Assembly (NCBI RefSeq): GCF_001702265.1
Contig: NZ_MAUE01000012.1
Coordinates: 62,001-126,000, forward strand
Direction of reading: 5' to 3'
DNA from: Pseudomonas aylmerensis
Lineage (GTDB): Bacteria > Pseudomonadota > Gammaproteobacteria > Pseudomonadales > Pseudomonadaceae
Length of the DNA stretch: 64,000 nt
Shown here: positions 34,356 through 45,447 of the stretch, piece after piece
Layout: each line of letters starts with the position of its first letter
Numbering within the stretch: the first letter of the stretch is position 1
Notes under the pieces: model-generated
What the model was told of the DNA's origin: nothing
Seen by the model: only the letters and a program-made list of their open reading frames with translations
Database searches by the model: none
Made by a program: the position numbers and the translations under genes

Positions 34356-35321
34356 TCAAACCGGCGCCGCAAAGTTGAGCCGGAACTGTTGCGGCGTCAC
34401 GCCCAGCCGGCGGTTGAACACACTGCGCATGTGCTGCGCGTCGCGAAACCCGCATTGGTAGGCGACGGTCTTCAACGGCGCCGGGCTGCTTTCAAGCATC
34501 ACCCGCGCCGCATCCACCCGCGCCCGCTCGACAAACTCCGCCGGAGTGATCCGCGCTTCACGGGCGAATACCCGCGAGAAGTTGCGCGCGCTCATGTTGG
34601 CAGCCTTGGCCAGGTCGGCGATGCCCAGGTCTCCGGTCAGGTTGGCCAGCACGTACAGCTGCACCAGCGCCACCGCCGAGGTACTTTCAGCGTGAGGCGT
34701 CAGGAACGGGCTGAACTGCGACTGCCCGCCAGAACGCTGGGTGAACACCACCAGGCGCTTGGCCACACTCAAGGCCACCTCCGGGCCGTGGTCCTGGGCC
34801 AGCAGGTACAACGACAAATCGATACCCGCCGTGACCCCGGCCGAGGTGTAGAGGTTGCCATCCTGCACATACAGCCGATCGGCCTCGACCTGGGCCGAGG
34901 GGCACAACCGCGCCAGGTCGGCGGCATCATTCCAGTGGGTGGTGACGGTCTTGCCCTCCAGCAATCCGGCGCGGGCCAGCATGAACGCACCATTGCAGAT
35001 CGAACCGTAGCGTTGCGCCCGGCCAGCGGCGGCGCGCAGCCAATCATCGAATGCCGGGCCGAAATCCTCGAACGGCAATTGCGGGCCACCGGCTACCAGC
35101 AGCAGGTCATAGGCCTGCAGCGCCTCGCTGTAATGCCGGTGGGCCTGCAAAGAGAGGCCGTTGGAGGCGGCCATCATGCCGTGGCCAAAACCGATGACTT
35201 CCAGTTGGTAGTGATCCGGCGGCGCCAGAAAACGGTTGGCCTCGCAGAACACATCCATGGGGCCGGTCACGTCCAGAGACTGGACGCCGGGGAAGATCAG
35301 GATGGCGACGGTTTTGCCCAT
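34356..35321 (-). CDS. GlxA-family (DJ-1/PfpI plus AraC) transcriptional regulator
   Basis: Regulator of 321 residues. An N-terminal DJ-1/PfpI-like domain (VAILIFPGVQSLDVTGPMDVFCEAN; nucleophile-elbow-like GSICNGAFMLARAG) is joined to a C-terminal AraC/XylS DNA-binding domain of about 100 residues (LAKAANMSARNFSRVFAREA and YQCGFRDAQHMRSVFNRR are the two HTH units). GlxA-type proteins sense nitrogen compounds such as glycine betaine or arginine. It is divergent from the HD-domain gene across about 310 bp and probably controls it. ATG 35321 has AAGG upstream. Confidence 0.88.
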   Translation of the reverse strand: MGKTVAILIFPGVQSLDVTGPMDVFCEANRFLAPPDHYQLEVIGFGHGMMAASNGLSLQAHRHYSEALQAYDLLLVAGGPQLPFEDFGPAFDDWLRAAAGRAQRYGSICNGAFMLARAGLLEGKTVTTHWNDAADLARLCPSAQVEADRLYVQDGNLYTSAGVTAGIDLSLYLLAQDHGPEVALSVAKRLVVFTQRSGGQSQFSPFLTPHAESTSAVALVQLYVLANLTGDLGIADLAKAANMSARNFSRVFAREARITPAEFVERARVDAARVMLESSPAPLKTVAYQCGFRDAQHMRSVFNRRLGVTPQQFRLNFAAPV

Positions 35322-35361
35322 GGGTGGTAAGCCTTGATTAACTGAATGAACACAAATCCCC

Positions 35362-35451
35362 TGTGGGAGCGGGCTTGCTCGCGAATACGGTATGTCAGTT
35401 GATACAGGTGTTGACTGAATCACCGCATTCGCGAGCAAGCCCGCTCCCACA
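35362..35451. repeat. REPIN-like inverted repeat (head-out pair)
   Basis: TGTGGGAGCGGGCTTGCTCG and its exact complement CGAGCAAGCCCGCTCCCACA end a 90-bp element in the divergent region between the GlxA-type regulator and the HD-domain gene. It therefore sits upstream of both genes, unlike most copies here. The remaining 180 bases (35452-35632) should hold the HD-gene promoter; no clear consensus was seen. Confidence 0.85.
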
Positions 35452-35632
35452 TTTTGATTTTCGCAGGCTTCGATGGATCAATCGCCAGCTACACCCTAGC
35501 CGATTTTGTCTTGGCACGATGTCGCAGCACATTGGCCGGGATCGCATCCTCGCCGCGATGGCCCGTTCGCGGGTGCGCGACCACACTGGGCACCTCGGCG
35601 CCAACCCCGGCGCTTGCCTGAGGAGAACGACC

Positions 35633-36274
35633 ATGAGCACCACCATCGCCGGCATCAAGATCCCGGACAGCGCTTTGGCCAAGGCCACTACCGAATACAT
35701 CCGCGACATCGAATCCGACCTGCTCTACCACCACTCCCGCCGGGTGTTCCTGTTCGGCGCATTGAGCGGTGAACGCAAACAGCTGGCCTACAACCCGGAG
35801 CTGTTGTACGTCGGTGCGATGTTCCACGACCTGGGCCTGGTCGAAGGCCATCGCAGTGACGACGAGCGTTTCGAAGTCGATGGCGCCAATGCCGCCGCCG
35901 CGTTCCTCAAGCCCTACGGCCTGAGCGATGACGATATCGAACAAGTGTGGCTGTCGATCGCCCTGCACACTACGCCGGGCGTGCCGCAACACCTGCGCCC
36001 GACCGTGGCGCTGGTCACCGCCGGCGTGGAAATGGACGTGCTGGGCATGGACTACGCCGCATTCAGCACTGTGCAGCGCGAAGCGGTGGTGCATGCGCAT
36101 CCACGGGGTGAAGGGTTCAAGGAGTGCATCATCTGCGCGTTTGCCGACGGCTTGCGCCATCGTCCGCAGACCACGTTTGGCAACGTGAAGACCGATGTGC
36201 TGGTGGATCAGGAGCCGGGGTTCAAGCCGATGAATTTTGTCGAGGTGATTCGCAAATCGCCCTGGGTGGCATAA
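35633..36274 (+). CDS. HD-domain phosphohydrolase-like protein (cyanamide-hydratase-like)
   Basis: Protein of 213 residues. The HD metal motif is in MFHDLGLVEGH, with an upstream His in YHHSRRVFLFG and a downstream His in ALHTTPGVPQH, as in the HD fold of fungal cyanamide hydratase and the yeast Ddi2/3 relatives. AGGAGAACGACC before ATG 35633 is a strong ribosome site, so the longer open frame upstream through a REP pair is not coding. Transcribed away from the GlxA-type regulator. The chemical substrate is a small nitrogen compound at best guess. Confidence 0.8.
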   Translation: MSTTIAGIKIPDSALAKATTEYIRDIESDLLYHHSRRVFLFGALSGERKQLAYNPELLYVGAMFHDLGLVEGHRSDDERFEVDGANAAAAFLKPYGLSDDDIEQVWLSIALHTTPGVPQHLRPTVALVTAGVEMDVLGMDYAAFSTVQREAVVHAHPRGEGFKECIICAFADGLRHRPQTTFGNVKTDVLVDQEPGFKPMNFVEVIRKSPWVA

Positions 36275-36286
36275 CACCCCGAACCC

Positions 36287-36419
36287 TGTGGCGAGGGGGC
36301 TCGTCCCCCGTTGGGCCGCGCAGCGGCCCCCTTCGGCCACCGCATTCTTTCAGACAGAATGCGGTATCCGGTTTTGGGGCAGCTGCGCAGCCCAACGGGG
36401 GACAAGCCCCCTCACCACA
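36287..36419. repeat. Long inverted repeat, 133 bp (large REP-related family)
   Basis: TGTGGCGAGGGGGCTCGTCC at the left and a GGACAAGCCCCCTCACCACA arm at the right, each extended inward by GTTGGGC / GCCCAAC and GCGCAGC/GCTGCGC tracts. A perfect inner hairpin (CCGCATTCT / AGAATGCGG, 36340-36364) crowns it. It lies between the convergent HD gene and spuH. A 134-bp element of the same plan is at 46829. Confidence 0.83.
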
Positions 36420-36448
36420 AAGCCCGCACATTTCGACCGCGCCGGGTT

Positions 36449-37333
36449 TTAGACCGGAGCCGGCGCCCGGCGCTTGTCCGGCTGCTGCCAGCCATCGGCC
36501 GCCGCCTCTTCAATCGCCTGCTGGATCGCCTTCTTGCGCAGCTCTTCGGCACGGCGGCTGAAGAACCACACCAGGAAGGTCACCAGCGACACCGCCAGCA
36601 GAATCAGGCTGGCCACGGCGTTGATCTCGGGTTTGACCCCCAGGCGTACCGCCGAGAACACTTCCATCGGCAACGTGGTCGATCCAGGGCCCGACACGAA
36701 GCTGGCCAGTACCAGGTCATCCAGCGACAGCGCGAAGGACATCATCCCACCCGCCGCCAATGACGGCGCGATCATCGGGATGGTGATCAGGAAGAACACC
36801 TTCCACGGCCGCGCGCCGAGGTCCATCGCCGCTTCTTCGATCGACAGGTCCAGCTCCCGCAGACGCGCCGACACCACCACCGCCACGTACGCCGCACAGA
36901 AGGTGGTGTGGGCGATCCAGATCGTGACGATGCCACGCTCCTGAGGCCAACCGATCATCTGCGCCATGGCCACGAACAGCAGCAACAGCGACAGACCGGT
37001 GATCACTTCCGGCATCACCAGCGGCGCCGTCACCAGGCCGCCGAACAACGTGCGGCCCTTGAAGTGGCTGATGCGTGTCAGCACGAACGCCGCCAACGTA
37101 CCCAACGCCACTGCCGCCACCGCCGTGTAGCAGGCGATTTCCAGCGAGCGCATCACCGAGCCCATCAACTGGGTGTTGTCCAGCAGGCCCACGTACCACT
37201 TGATCGACCAACCGCCCCACACCGTCACCAGTTTGGATTCGTTGAACGAGTAGATCACCAGGATCAGCATCGGCAGGTAGATAAACAACAACCCCGCCAC
37301 CAGCATGAAGCTTGAGAAACTGAAGCGCTTCAT
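36449..37333 (-). CDS. spuH: Polyamine ABC transporter permease SpuH
   Basis: PotI-type inner-membrane permease of 294 residues with six predicted helices. The EAA loop lies in AAMDLGARPWKVFFLITIPM. A charged tail (RRAEELRKKAIQQAIEEAA) follows the last helix. It is the last gene of the spu operon, and its start overlaps the spuG stop by four bases. With SpuG it forms the channel for putrescine and spermidine uptake. Confidence 0.93.
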   Translation of the reverse strand: MKRFSFSSFMLVAGLLFIYLPMLILVIYSFNESKLVTVWGGWSIKWYVGLLDNTQLMGSVMRSLEIACYTAVAAVALGTLAAFVLTRISHFKGRTLFGGLVTAPLVMPEVITGLSLLLLFVAMAQMIGWPQERGIVTIWIAHTTFCAAYVAVVVSARLRELDLSIEEAAMDLGARPWKVFFLITIPMIAPSLAAGGMMSFALSLDDLVLASFVSGPGSTTLPMEVFSAVRLGVKPEINAVASLILLAVSLVTFLVWFFSRRAEELRKKAIQQAIEEAAADGWQQPDKRRAPAPV

Positions 37334-38250
37334 ATTTTGCCCTCCATCTCTTTGGCTTGGCTGCGGTTGAACAGGATGATCGGCACGATCAGGATCGCCA
37401 GCATCACCACCGCCAGGGCAGACGCCACCGGCCAGTCACGGTTGTTGAAGAATTCTTGCCACAACACTTTACCGATCATCAGGGTTTCCGGGCCGCCCAG
37501 CAGTTCCGGAATCACGAACTCGCCCACCACCGGGATAAACACCAGCATGCAGCCGGCGATGATGCCGTTCTTGGACAGCGGCACAGTGATCTTCCAGAAG
37601 CTGTTGAAGGTACTCGAACCCAGGTCCGAAGCGGCTTCCAGCAGGCTCTGGTCGTGTTTCACCAGGTTGGCGTACAGCGGCAGGATCATGAACGGCAGGT
37701 ACGAATATACCACGCCGATGTACACCGCGATGTTGGTGTTGAGGATCTGCAGCGGCTCGTTGATCAGCCCGATGGACATCAGGAAGCCATTGAGCAGCCC
37801 GTTGTTGCTGAGGATGCCCATCCACGCATACACGCGGATCAGGATCGCAGTCCAGGTCGGCATCATGATCAGCAGCACCAGTACGGTCTGCATCTCTTTG
37901 CGCGCGCTGGCAATCGCGTAGGCCATCGGGTAGCCGATCAGCAGGCACAGCAGCGTGCTGAAGAACGCCATTTTCAGCGAGCCCAGGTACGCGGCGATGT
38001 ACAACTCGTCGTCGCCGAGCATCGCGTAGTTGGCCAGGTTGAGCACCAACTGCAGTTTCTGCTCAACGAAGGTGTAGATCTCGGTGTAAGGCGGGATCGC
38101 CACGTCGGCTTCGGCAAAGCTGATCTTCAGGACGATGAAGAACGGCAGCATGAAGAACAGGAACAGCCACAGGAAGGGAATGCCAATGACCGCATGACGG
38201 CCACTGGGGGTTATTCGTTGCAGGCGGCGCTTGAGCTTCTTCATATTCAT
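37330..38250 (-). CDS. spuG: Polyamine ABC transporter permease SpuG
   Basis: PotH-type inner-membrane permease of 306 residues (or 304 if the second ATG is used). Helices are evident at VIGIPFLWLFLFFMLPFFIVL and MQTVLVLLIMMPTWTAILI. The EAA loop is AASDLGSSTFNSFWKITVPL. ATG at 38250 overlaps the spuF stop (ATGA) and the gene's own stop overlaps spuH, so the trio spuF-spuG-spuH is translationally coupled. Confidence 0.93.
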   Translation of the reverse strand: MNMKKLKRRLQRITPSGRHAVIGIPFLWLFLFFMLPFFIVLKISFAEADVAIPPYTEIYTFVEQKLQLVLNLANYAMLGDDELYIAAYLGSLKMAFFSTLLCLLIGYPMAYAIASARKEMQTVLVLLIMMPTWTAILIRVYAWMGILSNNGLLNGFLMSIGLINEPLQILNTNIAVYIGVVYSYLPFMILPLYANLVKHDQSLLEAASDLGSSTFNSFWKITVPLSKNGIIAGCMLVFIPVVGEFVIPELLGGPETLMIGKVLWQEFFNNRDWPVASALAVVMLAILIVPIILFNRSQAKEMEGKI

Positions 38251-39389
38251 GAGCGAAGTACCACGCCGCTGTCGTCTTCCCACCAAACGTAGACCTGGTC
38301 ACCCCAGGTCGGTCGCTGGCCACGGCGCTCGGCGTTGGCCACGAAGGACTGCACCAGCTTGCCGCTTGGCAGTTCCACGTAGAACACCGAGTGCCCGCCG
38401 AGGTAGGCGATGTCGTGCACCTTGCCGCTGGACCAGTTGTGCTCGCAGGTCGGCATTTCGGTGGTGACCAGCAGTTTTTCCGGGCGAATGGCGTAGGTCA
38501 CCGACTTGTCTTCCACCGACGTGGCGATGCCGTAGCCCACGTAGATATCGCGGTCCAGGTCGGCGCACTTGAGCACCGCGTGGCCTTCGGCGTCATCCAC
38601 CACCACGGTATCGAAGATGTTGACGTTGCCGATGAACTCGCACACCAGGCGGCTGGTAGGGGTCTCGTAGATGTCGATCGGGCTGCCGATCTGGGCGATC
38701 CAGCCCAGGTGCATGATCGCGATGCGCTCGGCCATGGTCATGGCCTCTTCCTGGTCGTGGGTCACCATCACGCAGGTCACGCCGACGCGCTCGATGATCT
38801 CGACCAGCTCCAGCTGCATCTGCGAGCGCAGCTTCTTGTCGAGTGCACCCATCGGCTCATCGAGCAGCAGCAGTTTCGGACGCTTGGCCAGCGAACGCGC
38901 CAACGCCACCCGCTGGCGCTGGCCACCGGAGAGCTGGTGCGGCTTGCGCTTGGCGTACTGGCTCATCTGCACCAGCTTGAGCATTTCGGCCACGCGGGCG
39001 TCGACCTCGGCCTTGGGGATCTTGTCCTGCTGCAGGCCGAAGGCGATGTTCTGCGCGACGGTCATGTGCGGGAACAAGGCGTAGGACTGGAACATCATGT
39101 TGATCGGCCGCTCGTAGGGCGGCATGTCAGTGATGTCTTCGCCGTCGAGGTAGATGCGCCCCTCGGTCGGGCGTTCGAAACCCGCGAGCATGCGCAGCAA
39201 GGTGGACTTGCCCGAACCCGAACCGCCGAGCAGGGCGAAGATCTCGCCCTTCTTGATTTCCAGGGACACATCGTCCACGGCAATCGTCTCGTCGAACTTC
39301 TTCGTGACCCGGTCGATTTTGACCAGCACCTTTTTCGGTGTCTGGTCGCCCTCGAGGGCTTTCTTATAGGCGCCGGAGGCAACTGCCAT
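38247..39389 (-). CDS. spuF: Polyamine ABC transporter ATP-binding protein SpuF
   Basis: PotG-type ATPase of 380 residues. Walker A is GGSGSGKST, the signature LSGGQRQR, Walker B LLLLDEPMGALD and the switch His lies in MVTHDQEEAMT. A C-terminal TOBE domain (about 280-380) is present. It drives putrescine/spermidine import with SpuG, SpuH and the binding proteins SpuD and SpuE. GGGAGTTTCGTAA precedes the ATG. Confidence 0.95.
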   Translation of the reverse strand: MAVASGAYKKALEGDQTPKKVLVKIDRVTKKFDETIAVDDVSLEIKKGEIFALLGGSGSGKSTLLRMLAGFERPTEGRIYLDGEDITDMPPYERPINMMFQSYALFPHMTVAQNIAFGLQQDKIPKAEVDARVAEMLKLVQMSQYAKRKPHQLSGGQRQRVALARSLAKRPKLLLLDEPMGALDKKLRSQMQLELVEIIERVGVTCVMVTHDQEEAMTMAERIAIMHLGWIAQIGSPIDIYETPTSRLVCEFIGNVNIFDTVVVDDAEGHAVLKCADLDRDIYVGYGIATSVEDKSVTYAIRPEKLLVTTEMPTCEHNWSSGKVHDIAYLGGHSVFYVELPSGKLVQSFVANAERRGQRPTWGDQVYVWWEDDSGVVLRS

Positions 39390-39463
39390 TTACGAAACTC
39401 CCAGAAAAAAAGAGTGCGGTTCACCCGTGGCGGGCGAACCTTGGATAGTTTGAGCTTTAAGCC

Positions 39464-40570
<1,107 letters not shown>

Positions 40571-40666
40571 TTAAATAGTTGGGCCCAAAGTTGTTGCCCG
40601 GCAACAAAACCGGCGCGCAACTTACCCTCGATAAACCGATCCGGCAAAACTTTCTGTCATTTAATG

Positions 40667-40756
40667 TGTGTGAGGGGGACTTGCCCCCAATGGCGGTGTG
40701 TCAGCTTGCACAGGTGTTTCTGATACAACGCCATCGGGGGCAAGCCCCCTCCCACA
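40667..40756. repeat. REPIN-like inverted repeat inside the spu operon
   Basis: TGTGAGGGGGACTTGCCCCC with CAATGGCG and their complements CGCCATCG, GGGGGCAAGCCCCCTCCCAC form a 90-bp head-out pair between spuD and spuE. This is the only copy inside an apparent operon, and it could stabilise the upstream message or lower expression of spuE and the transport genes. Confidence 0.82.
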
Positions 40757-40767
40757 GGTTTTAAGGC

Positions 40768-41877
40768 TTACTTGCCCGACTTGATCTTGGTCCAGCTGCG
40801 TGTCATTTCACGCTGTGTAGCTGCCGGCAAGTCTGCAATGGCGTAGAGCTTGGCCTGCACATCCGCTGGCGGGTAGATGCCCGGGTCGCTGGTGATGTCT
40901 TTGTCGACCAGTGCGGTGGCTTTCTCGTTACCGTTCGGGAAACGTACGCTGTCGGTGATCGCCGCCATTACTTTCGGCTCGAGCAGGTAGTTCATGAACT
41001 TGTAGGCGGCTTCGACGTTCTCGGCATCTTTAGGGATGGCGACCATGTCATAGAAACTGCCGGCGCCTTCTTTCGGAATGTCGTAGGCAACCTTGACCTT
41101 GCCACCGGCTTCAGCCGCGCGGGACTTGGCCTGCTGGATGTCACCCGAGTAACCCACGGCGACGCAGATGTTGCCGTTGGCCAGGTCCGAAATGTACTTG
41201 GACGAGTGGAAGTAGCCGATCGAAGGACGCAGCTTGAGGAACAGTTCTTCGGCTTTCTTCAGGTCTTCTTTCTTCTGGGTGTCGGTCGGCAGGCCCAGGT
41301 AGTGCAGCGCCACCGGCAGCATTTCGGTTGGCGAGTCGAGGAAGCTCACGCCGCAGCTTTTCAGCTTGGCGATGTTTTCCGGCTTCATCAGCACGTCCCA
41401 GGAATCGATCTTGTCGACGCCCAGCGCGGCCTTGACCTTCTCCGGGTTGTAGCCGATGCCGATCGAGCCCCACATGTACGGGAAGGCGTGCTTGTTGTCC
41501 GGGTCGCTGACCGACACGGCTTTGAGCAGGGACTTGTTCAGGTTGCCGTAGTTGGACAGCTTGGACTTGTCCAGCTCCTGGTAGACGCCGGCCTTGATCT
41601 GCTTGGCGAGGAAGTTGTTCGACGGTACGACGATGTCGTAGCCGGACTTGCCTGCCAGCAACTTGGCTTCCAGGGTCTCGTTGCTGTCAAAAACGTCGTA
41701 CACCACTTTAATGCCCGACTCTTTTTCAAAGTTGGCGATGGTGTCCGGTGCAATGTAGTCGGACCAGTTGTAGACGTGCAGCACTTTATCGTCTGCCTGG
41801 GCCGCGCCCGCCATTGCGCCCATCAGGGACAAGGCGAGGAGAGTCTTGCCAGCGTTCTTCAAACCTAATGCCTTCAT
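40768..41877 (-). CDS. spuD: Putrescine-type periplasmic binding protein SpuD
   Basis: PotF-family periplasmic protein of 369 residues. The signal peptide is [19 protein letters not shown]. The mature start [19 protein letters not shown] and [19 protein letters not shown] are shared with the SpuE paralogue. A longer open frame starts at 42093, but ATG 41877 gives the signal peptide and normal length. In P. aeruginosa the first binding protein gene of the operon (spuD) prefers putrescine; that assignment is borrowed here. Confidence 0.88.
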   Translation of the reverse strand: MKALGLKNAGKTLLALSLMGAMAGAAQADDKVLHVYNWSDYIAPDTIANFEKESGIKVVYDVFDSNETLEAKLLAGKSGYDIVVPSNNFLAKQIKAGVYQELDKSKLSNYGNLNKSLLKAVSVSDPDNKHAFPYMWGSIGIGYNPEKVKAALGVDKIDSWDVLMKPENIAKLKSCGVSFLDSPTEMLPVALHYLGLPTDTQKKEDLKKAEELFLKLRPSIGYFHSSKYISDLANGNICVAVGYSGDIQQAKSRAAEAGGKVKVAYDIPKEGAGSFYDMVAIPKDAENVEAAYKFMNYLLEPKVMAAITDSVRFPNGNEKATALVDKDITSDPGIYPPADVQAKLYAIADLPAATQREMTRSWTKIKSGK

Positions 41878-42056
41878 TTGGTGATGCTCCAATTTTTTCT
41901 TTTTTGGGCCACAGCTCTTGTGTCTGGCAGCCCTTCGAAAGGGCAACAAAACAGGGCGACAGTCTGGCAAGTTCCGGGGCCGGCTTTCAACCAAAGCCCC
42001 GTTTTTATAACAACCCAGACGCAGCGCCCGAAGCCGCTGCGCACTGAGCCTAGCAC

Positions 42057-43421
42057 TTAGCCCTGCAATGCCGCCAAAGTCAGGTCCAGGCACTGCCGCG
42101 CCTTGGTCACCAGCTCGTCGATTTCAGCCTTGCTGATCACCAGCGGCGGCGAAATGATCATGGTGTCGCCCACGGCGCGCATGATCAGGCCATTCTCGAA
42201 GCAGAACGTGCGGCAGATCATGCCCACACCACGGCCTTCGTAACGCTTGCGCGTCGCCTTGTCCTGCACCAGCTCGATCGCACCGAGCATGCCGACACCG
42301 CGAACTTCACCCACCAACGGGTGATCAGCCAGCTCCCTCAAACGCTTTTGCAAATAGGGTGCCGTTTCGTCATGCACACGCTTAACAATTTGTTCATCGC
42401 GCATGATGCGGATGTTTTCCAGGGCGACTGCTGCCGCCACCGGGTGACCGGAATAGGTGAAGCCGTGGTTGAAATCGCCGCCTTCGTTCAGCACCGCGAC
42501 CACTTCGTCGCGCACGATCAGGCCACCCATCGGGATATAGCCCGAGGTCAGGCCCTTGGCGATGGTCATCATGTGCGGCTTGAGGTCATAGAAATCGCTG
42601 CCGAACCACTCACCTGTACGGCCGAAACCGCAGATCACTTCATCAGCGATAAACAGGATGTCGTACTTGGCGAGGATTTCCTTGATGCGCGGCCAGTAAG
42701 TGGCTGGCGGCACGATCACGCCACCGGCGCCCTGGATCGGCTCGGCAATAAACGCACCCACGTTGTCCACGCCCAGCTCCAGAATCTTCTCTTCCAGCTG
42801 GTTGGCCGCCCACACGCCGAACTCTTCCGGGCTCATGTCGCCGCCTTCACCGAACCAGTACGGCTGGGCGATGTGGGTGATGCCCGGGATCGGCAGGTCG
42901 CCCTGCTCATGCATATAGGTCATGCCGCCCAGGCTGGCACCGGCCACGGTGGAGCCGTGATAGCCATTCTTGCGCGAGATGATGGTTTTCTTGTTCGGCT
43001 GGCCCTTGATCGCCCAGTAGTGGCGAACCATGCGCAACATGGTGTCGTTGCCTTCGGAGCCGGAACCGGTGAAGAACACGTGGTTCATGCCGGCGGGGGC
43101 GATGTCGGAAATGGCCTTGGCCAGCTCCAGCACCGGCGGGTGAGCGGTCTGGAAGAAGAGGTTGTAGTACGGCAGTTCTTTCATCTGCTTGGCGGCGGCG
43201 TCAGCCAGTTCATCGCGACCGTAACCGATCGCCACGCACCACAGGCCGGCCATGCCGTCGAGGATCTTGTTGCCTTCGCTGTCCCACAGGTAAACGCCGT
43301 GGGCTTTGGTGATGATCCGTGGGCCTTTCTCTTTCAATTGCTTGAAGTCGCTGAACGGCGCCAGGTGATGATCGCTGCTCAAGGCTTGCCATTCACGGGT
43401 TTGCGGGTTGTTGCTGGACAT
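42057..43421 (-). CDS. spuC: Putrescine:pyruvate aminotransferase SpuC
   Basis: Class III PLP aminotransferase of 454 residues. The Schiff-base Lys is in [13 protein letters not shown], the PLP-phosphate region in [11 protein letters not shown], and the Asp of the PLP ring in [12 protein letters not shown]. It transaminates putrescine (or related diamines) to an aminobutyraldehyde. The length and the position between spuB and spuD support the name over a generic omega-aminotransferase. Confidence 0.93.
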   Translation of the reverse strand: MSSNNPQTREWQALSSDHHLAPFSDFKQLKEKGPRIITKAHGVYLWDSEGNKILDGMAGLWCVAIGYGRDELADAAAKQMKELPYYNLFFQTAHPPVLELAKAISDIAPAGMNHVFFTGSGSEGNDTMLRMVRHYWAIKGQPNKKTIISRKNGYHGSTVAGASLGGMTYMHEQGDLPIPGITHIAQPYWFGEGGDMSPEEFGVWAANQLEEKILELGVDNVGAFIAEPIQGAGGVIVPPATYWPRIKEILAKYDILFIADEVICGFGRTGEWFGSDFYDLKPHMMTIAKGLTSGYIPMGGLIVRDEVVAVLNEGGDFNHGFTYSGHPVAAAVALENIRIMRDEQIVKRVHDETAPYLQKRLRELADHPLVGEVRGVGMLGAIELVQDKATRKRYEGRGVGMICRTFCFENGLIMRAVGDTMIISPPLVISKAEIDELVTKARQCLDLTLAALQG

Positions 43422-43479
43422 ACCAATCTCCTAGACATTTCAGGTGAGGGCGCGCCGTTCCCACGGCGCGCCCGGCGCA

Positions 43480-44838
43480 TCAGACGGCGAAGAGCAGGAA
43501 TTCCCGCTCCCACGAACTGATCACGCGCTTGAAGTTTTCATGTTCGGCCCGCTTGACCGCGACGTAGCCTGTGATGAATTTTTGACCCAGGTATTTCTCG
43601 ATGGTCTTGCTGTTTTCCATGCGTTCCAGGGCGTCTTCGATGGTCAACGGCAGGCGCAGGTTGCGGCGCTCGTAACCACGGCCCACCACCGGCGCACTCG
43701 GGTTATGGCCTTCGACCATGCCGATGTAGCCGCACAGCAGGCTGGCGGCAATCGCCAGGTACGGGTTGGCGTCGGCGCCCGGCAGGCGGTTTTCCACGCG
43801 GCGGTTCTGCGGTCCGGCATCCGGCACACGCAGGCCGACGGTGCGGTTTTCTTCGCCCCACTCCACGTTTACCGGCGCCGAGGTGTCCGGCAGGAAGCGA
43901 CGGAACGAGTTCACGTTGGGAGCGAACAGCGGCAGCAACTCAGGGATGAATTTCTGCAGGCCGCCAATGTGGTTGAGGAACAGCTGGCTCATGGTCCCGT
44001 CTTCATTGGAGAAGACGTTCTTGCCGGTGGCGATGTCGATGATGCTCTGGTGCAGGTGCATCGCGCTGCCGGGCTCGCCGGTCATCGGCTTGGCCATGAA
44101 GGTGGCGGCCACGTCGTGCTTGAGCGCGGCTTCGCGCATGGTGCGCTTGAACACCAGGATCTGGTCGGCCAGGGACAGCGCATCGCCGTGACGGAAGTTG
44201 ATTTCCATCTGCGCGGTGCCGTCCTCGTGGATCAGCGTGTCGAGGTCCAGCTCCTGCAGCTCGCACCAGTCGTAGACGTCTTCGAACAAGGGGTCGAATT
44301 CGTTCGCCGCTTCTATAGAGAAGGATTGGCGACCGGTCTCCGGGCGACCGGAACGGCCGATCGGCGGTTGCAGCGGGAAGTCCGGGTCTTCGCAGCGCTT
44401 GGTCAGGTAGAACTCCATCTCCGGCGCCACGATGGGCTGCCAGCCGCGGTCGGCGTAGAGCTTGAGGACTTTCTTGAGCACGTTGCGCGGCGACAGCTCG
44501 ATCGGGTTGCCTTGCTTGTCGTAGGTATCGTGGATCACCTGGGCGGTGGGCTCGATGGCCCAGGGCACCAGGAACACCGCGTTCTGGTCGGGGCGGCAGA
44601 TCATGTCGATGTCGGCCGGGTCGAGCAATTCGTAATAGATGTCGTCTTCGACATAGTCGCCGGTCACGGTCTGCAACAGAACGCTCTCGGGCAGGCGCAT
44701 GCCTTTTTCGGCGATGAACTTGTTGGTCGGCGAGATCTTGCCCCGGGTGATCCCCGTCAGGTCGCCAATCATGCATTCGACTTCTGTGATCTTGTGGTCT
44801 TTCAACCAATCGGTGAGCTGGTCGAGGTTGTTACTCAT
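43480..44838 (-). CDS. spuB: Glutamine-synthetase-family gamma-glutamylpolyamine synthetase SpuB
   Basis: Ligase of 452 residues that should join glutamate to putrescine or another polyamine, opening the gamma-glutamyl route. Glutamine-synthetase motifs include GSAMHLHQSI (ATP/Glu-site His) and NRVENRLPGADANPYLA-type C-terminal sequence, with EMEFYLTKR for a metal Glu. ATG 44838 is preferred with AGAGGC upstream. It is first in a minus-strand run (spuB, C, D, E, F, G, H) and divergent from a second synthetase gene, spuI. Confidence 0.92.
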   Translation of the reverse strand: MSNNLDQLTDWLKDHKITEVECMIGDLTGITRGKISPTNKFIAEKGMRLPESVLLQTVTGDYVEDDIYYELLDPADIDMICRPDQNAVFLVPWAIEPTAQVIHDTYDKQGNPIELSPRNVLKKVLKLYADRGWQPIVAPEMEFYLTKRCEDPDFPLQPPIGRSGRPETGRQSFSIEAANEFDPLFEDVYDWCELQELDLDTLIHEDGTAQMEINFRHGDALSLADQILVFKRTMREAALKHDVAATFMAKPMTGEPGSAMHLHQSIIDIATGKNVFSNEDGTMSQLFLNHIGGLQKFIPELLPLFAPNVNSFRRFLPDTSAPVNVEWGEENRTVGLRVPDAGPQNRRVENRLPGADANPYLAIAASLLCGYIGMVEGHNPSAPVVGRGYERRNLRLPLTIEDALERMENSKTIEKYLGQKFITGYVAVKRAEHENFKRVISSWEREFLLFAV

Positions 44839-45447
44839 AAATGCCTCTGGGCTGGGTTTCCTGACATCCATTAAAAGGTCAGGCGTTGGTTGACGCAGCA
44901 TCCGCGTCGTCTCTTCGTTCAGGGTAGGAGCTTACCTGCCATTTGCTGCAGCGTTGCATTCCTCAAGCCAAAGTCGTGCAGAATCATGAGCAGCACCTGG
45001 CGCAGGCACCATTCACAGGCAAATTCGAGGGCAGCAAAGGGGCAAAGAAGAGGTCCGCCCAGGCGTCAAGAATATTGGCCGGGGCGCGGGCGTTCACACA
45101 GGATGAATGAACGGATGACAACGCCTGCGTGGAGCAGGCCGAGACGCCAAGTGGCGGCAGGAAACACATGAAGCACCCCGGTATTATTGCTGTTATGGGT
45201 TTGAATCGAGCTTAGCCTTGTTCATTTTTTTACACAACACCCCCGTAAAAAATACAACACGGCCCGCTCAAGCCTGCGAGTCCCAAGCCCTTCAAACCCA
45301 AAAAACCGCCCCAAAAAGCCCCAAAAAAGCCTTCGCGGCGCTTTTTTAGGGCAAAAAAGGCCTCGCTTGACTTCGGCATGCCGTTCGGGTTGACTGAAAC
45401 CAGAAAAGATCAATGATTGATATTTTTAACAACAAAGGTGTTGCATC
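44839..45447. promoter_or_regulatory. Divergent regulatory region between spuB and spuI with a leader hairpin
   Basis: 609 bases without a convincing gene. At 45318-45352 GCCCCAAAAAAGC, a 9-base loop, then GCTTTTTTAGGGC make a 13-bp stem with one mismatch. It lies about 95 bases before spuI and is followed on the minus strand by T-rich DNA, so it could stop minus-strand transcripts or act on the spuI leader. A-tracts at 45300, 45313, 45323 and 45353 are roughly phased to the helix. Consensus -24/-12 promoters were not found. Confidence 0.55.

Noticed and set aside
35512..35526. Sigma-54 promoter TGGCACGATGTCGCA before the HD gene
   Set aside because: The GG-to-GC spacing is one base short and the -12 element reads CGC rather than TTGC.
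45222..45413. 63-codon minus-strand frame between spuB and spuI
   Set aside because: It covers A-tracts and the hairpin, has low-complexity composition and no ribosome site.
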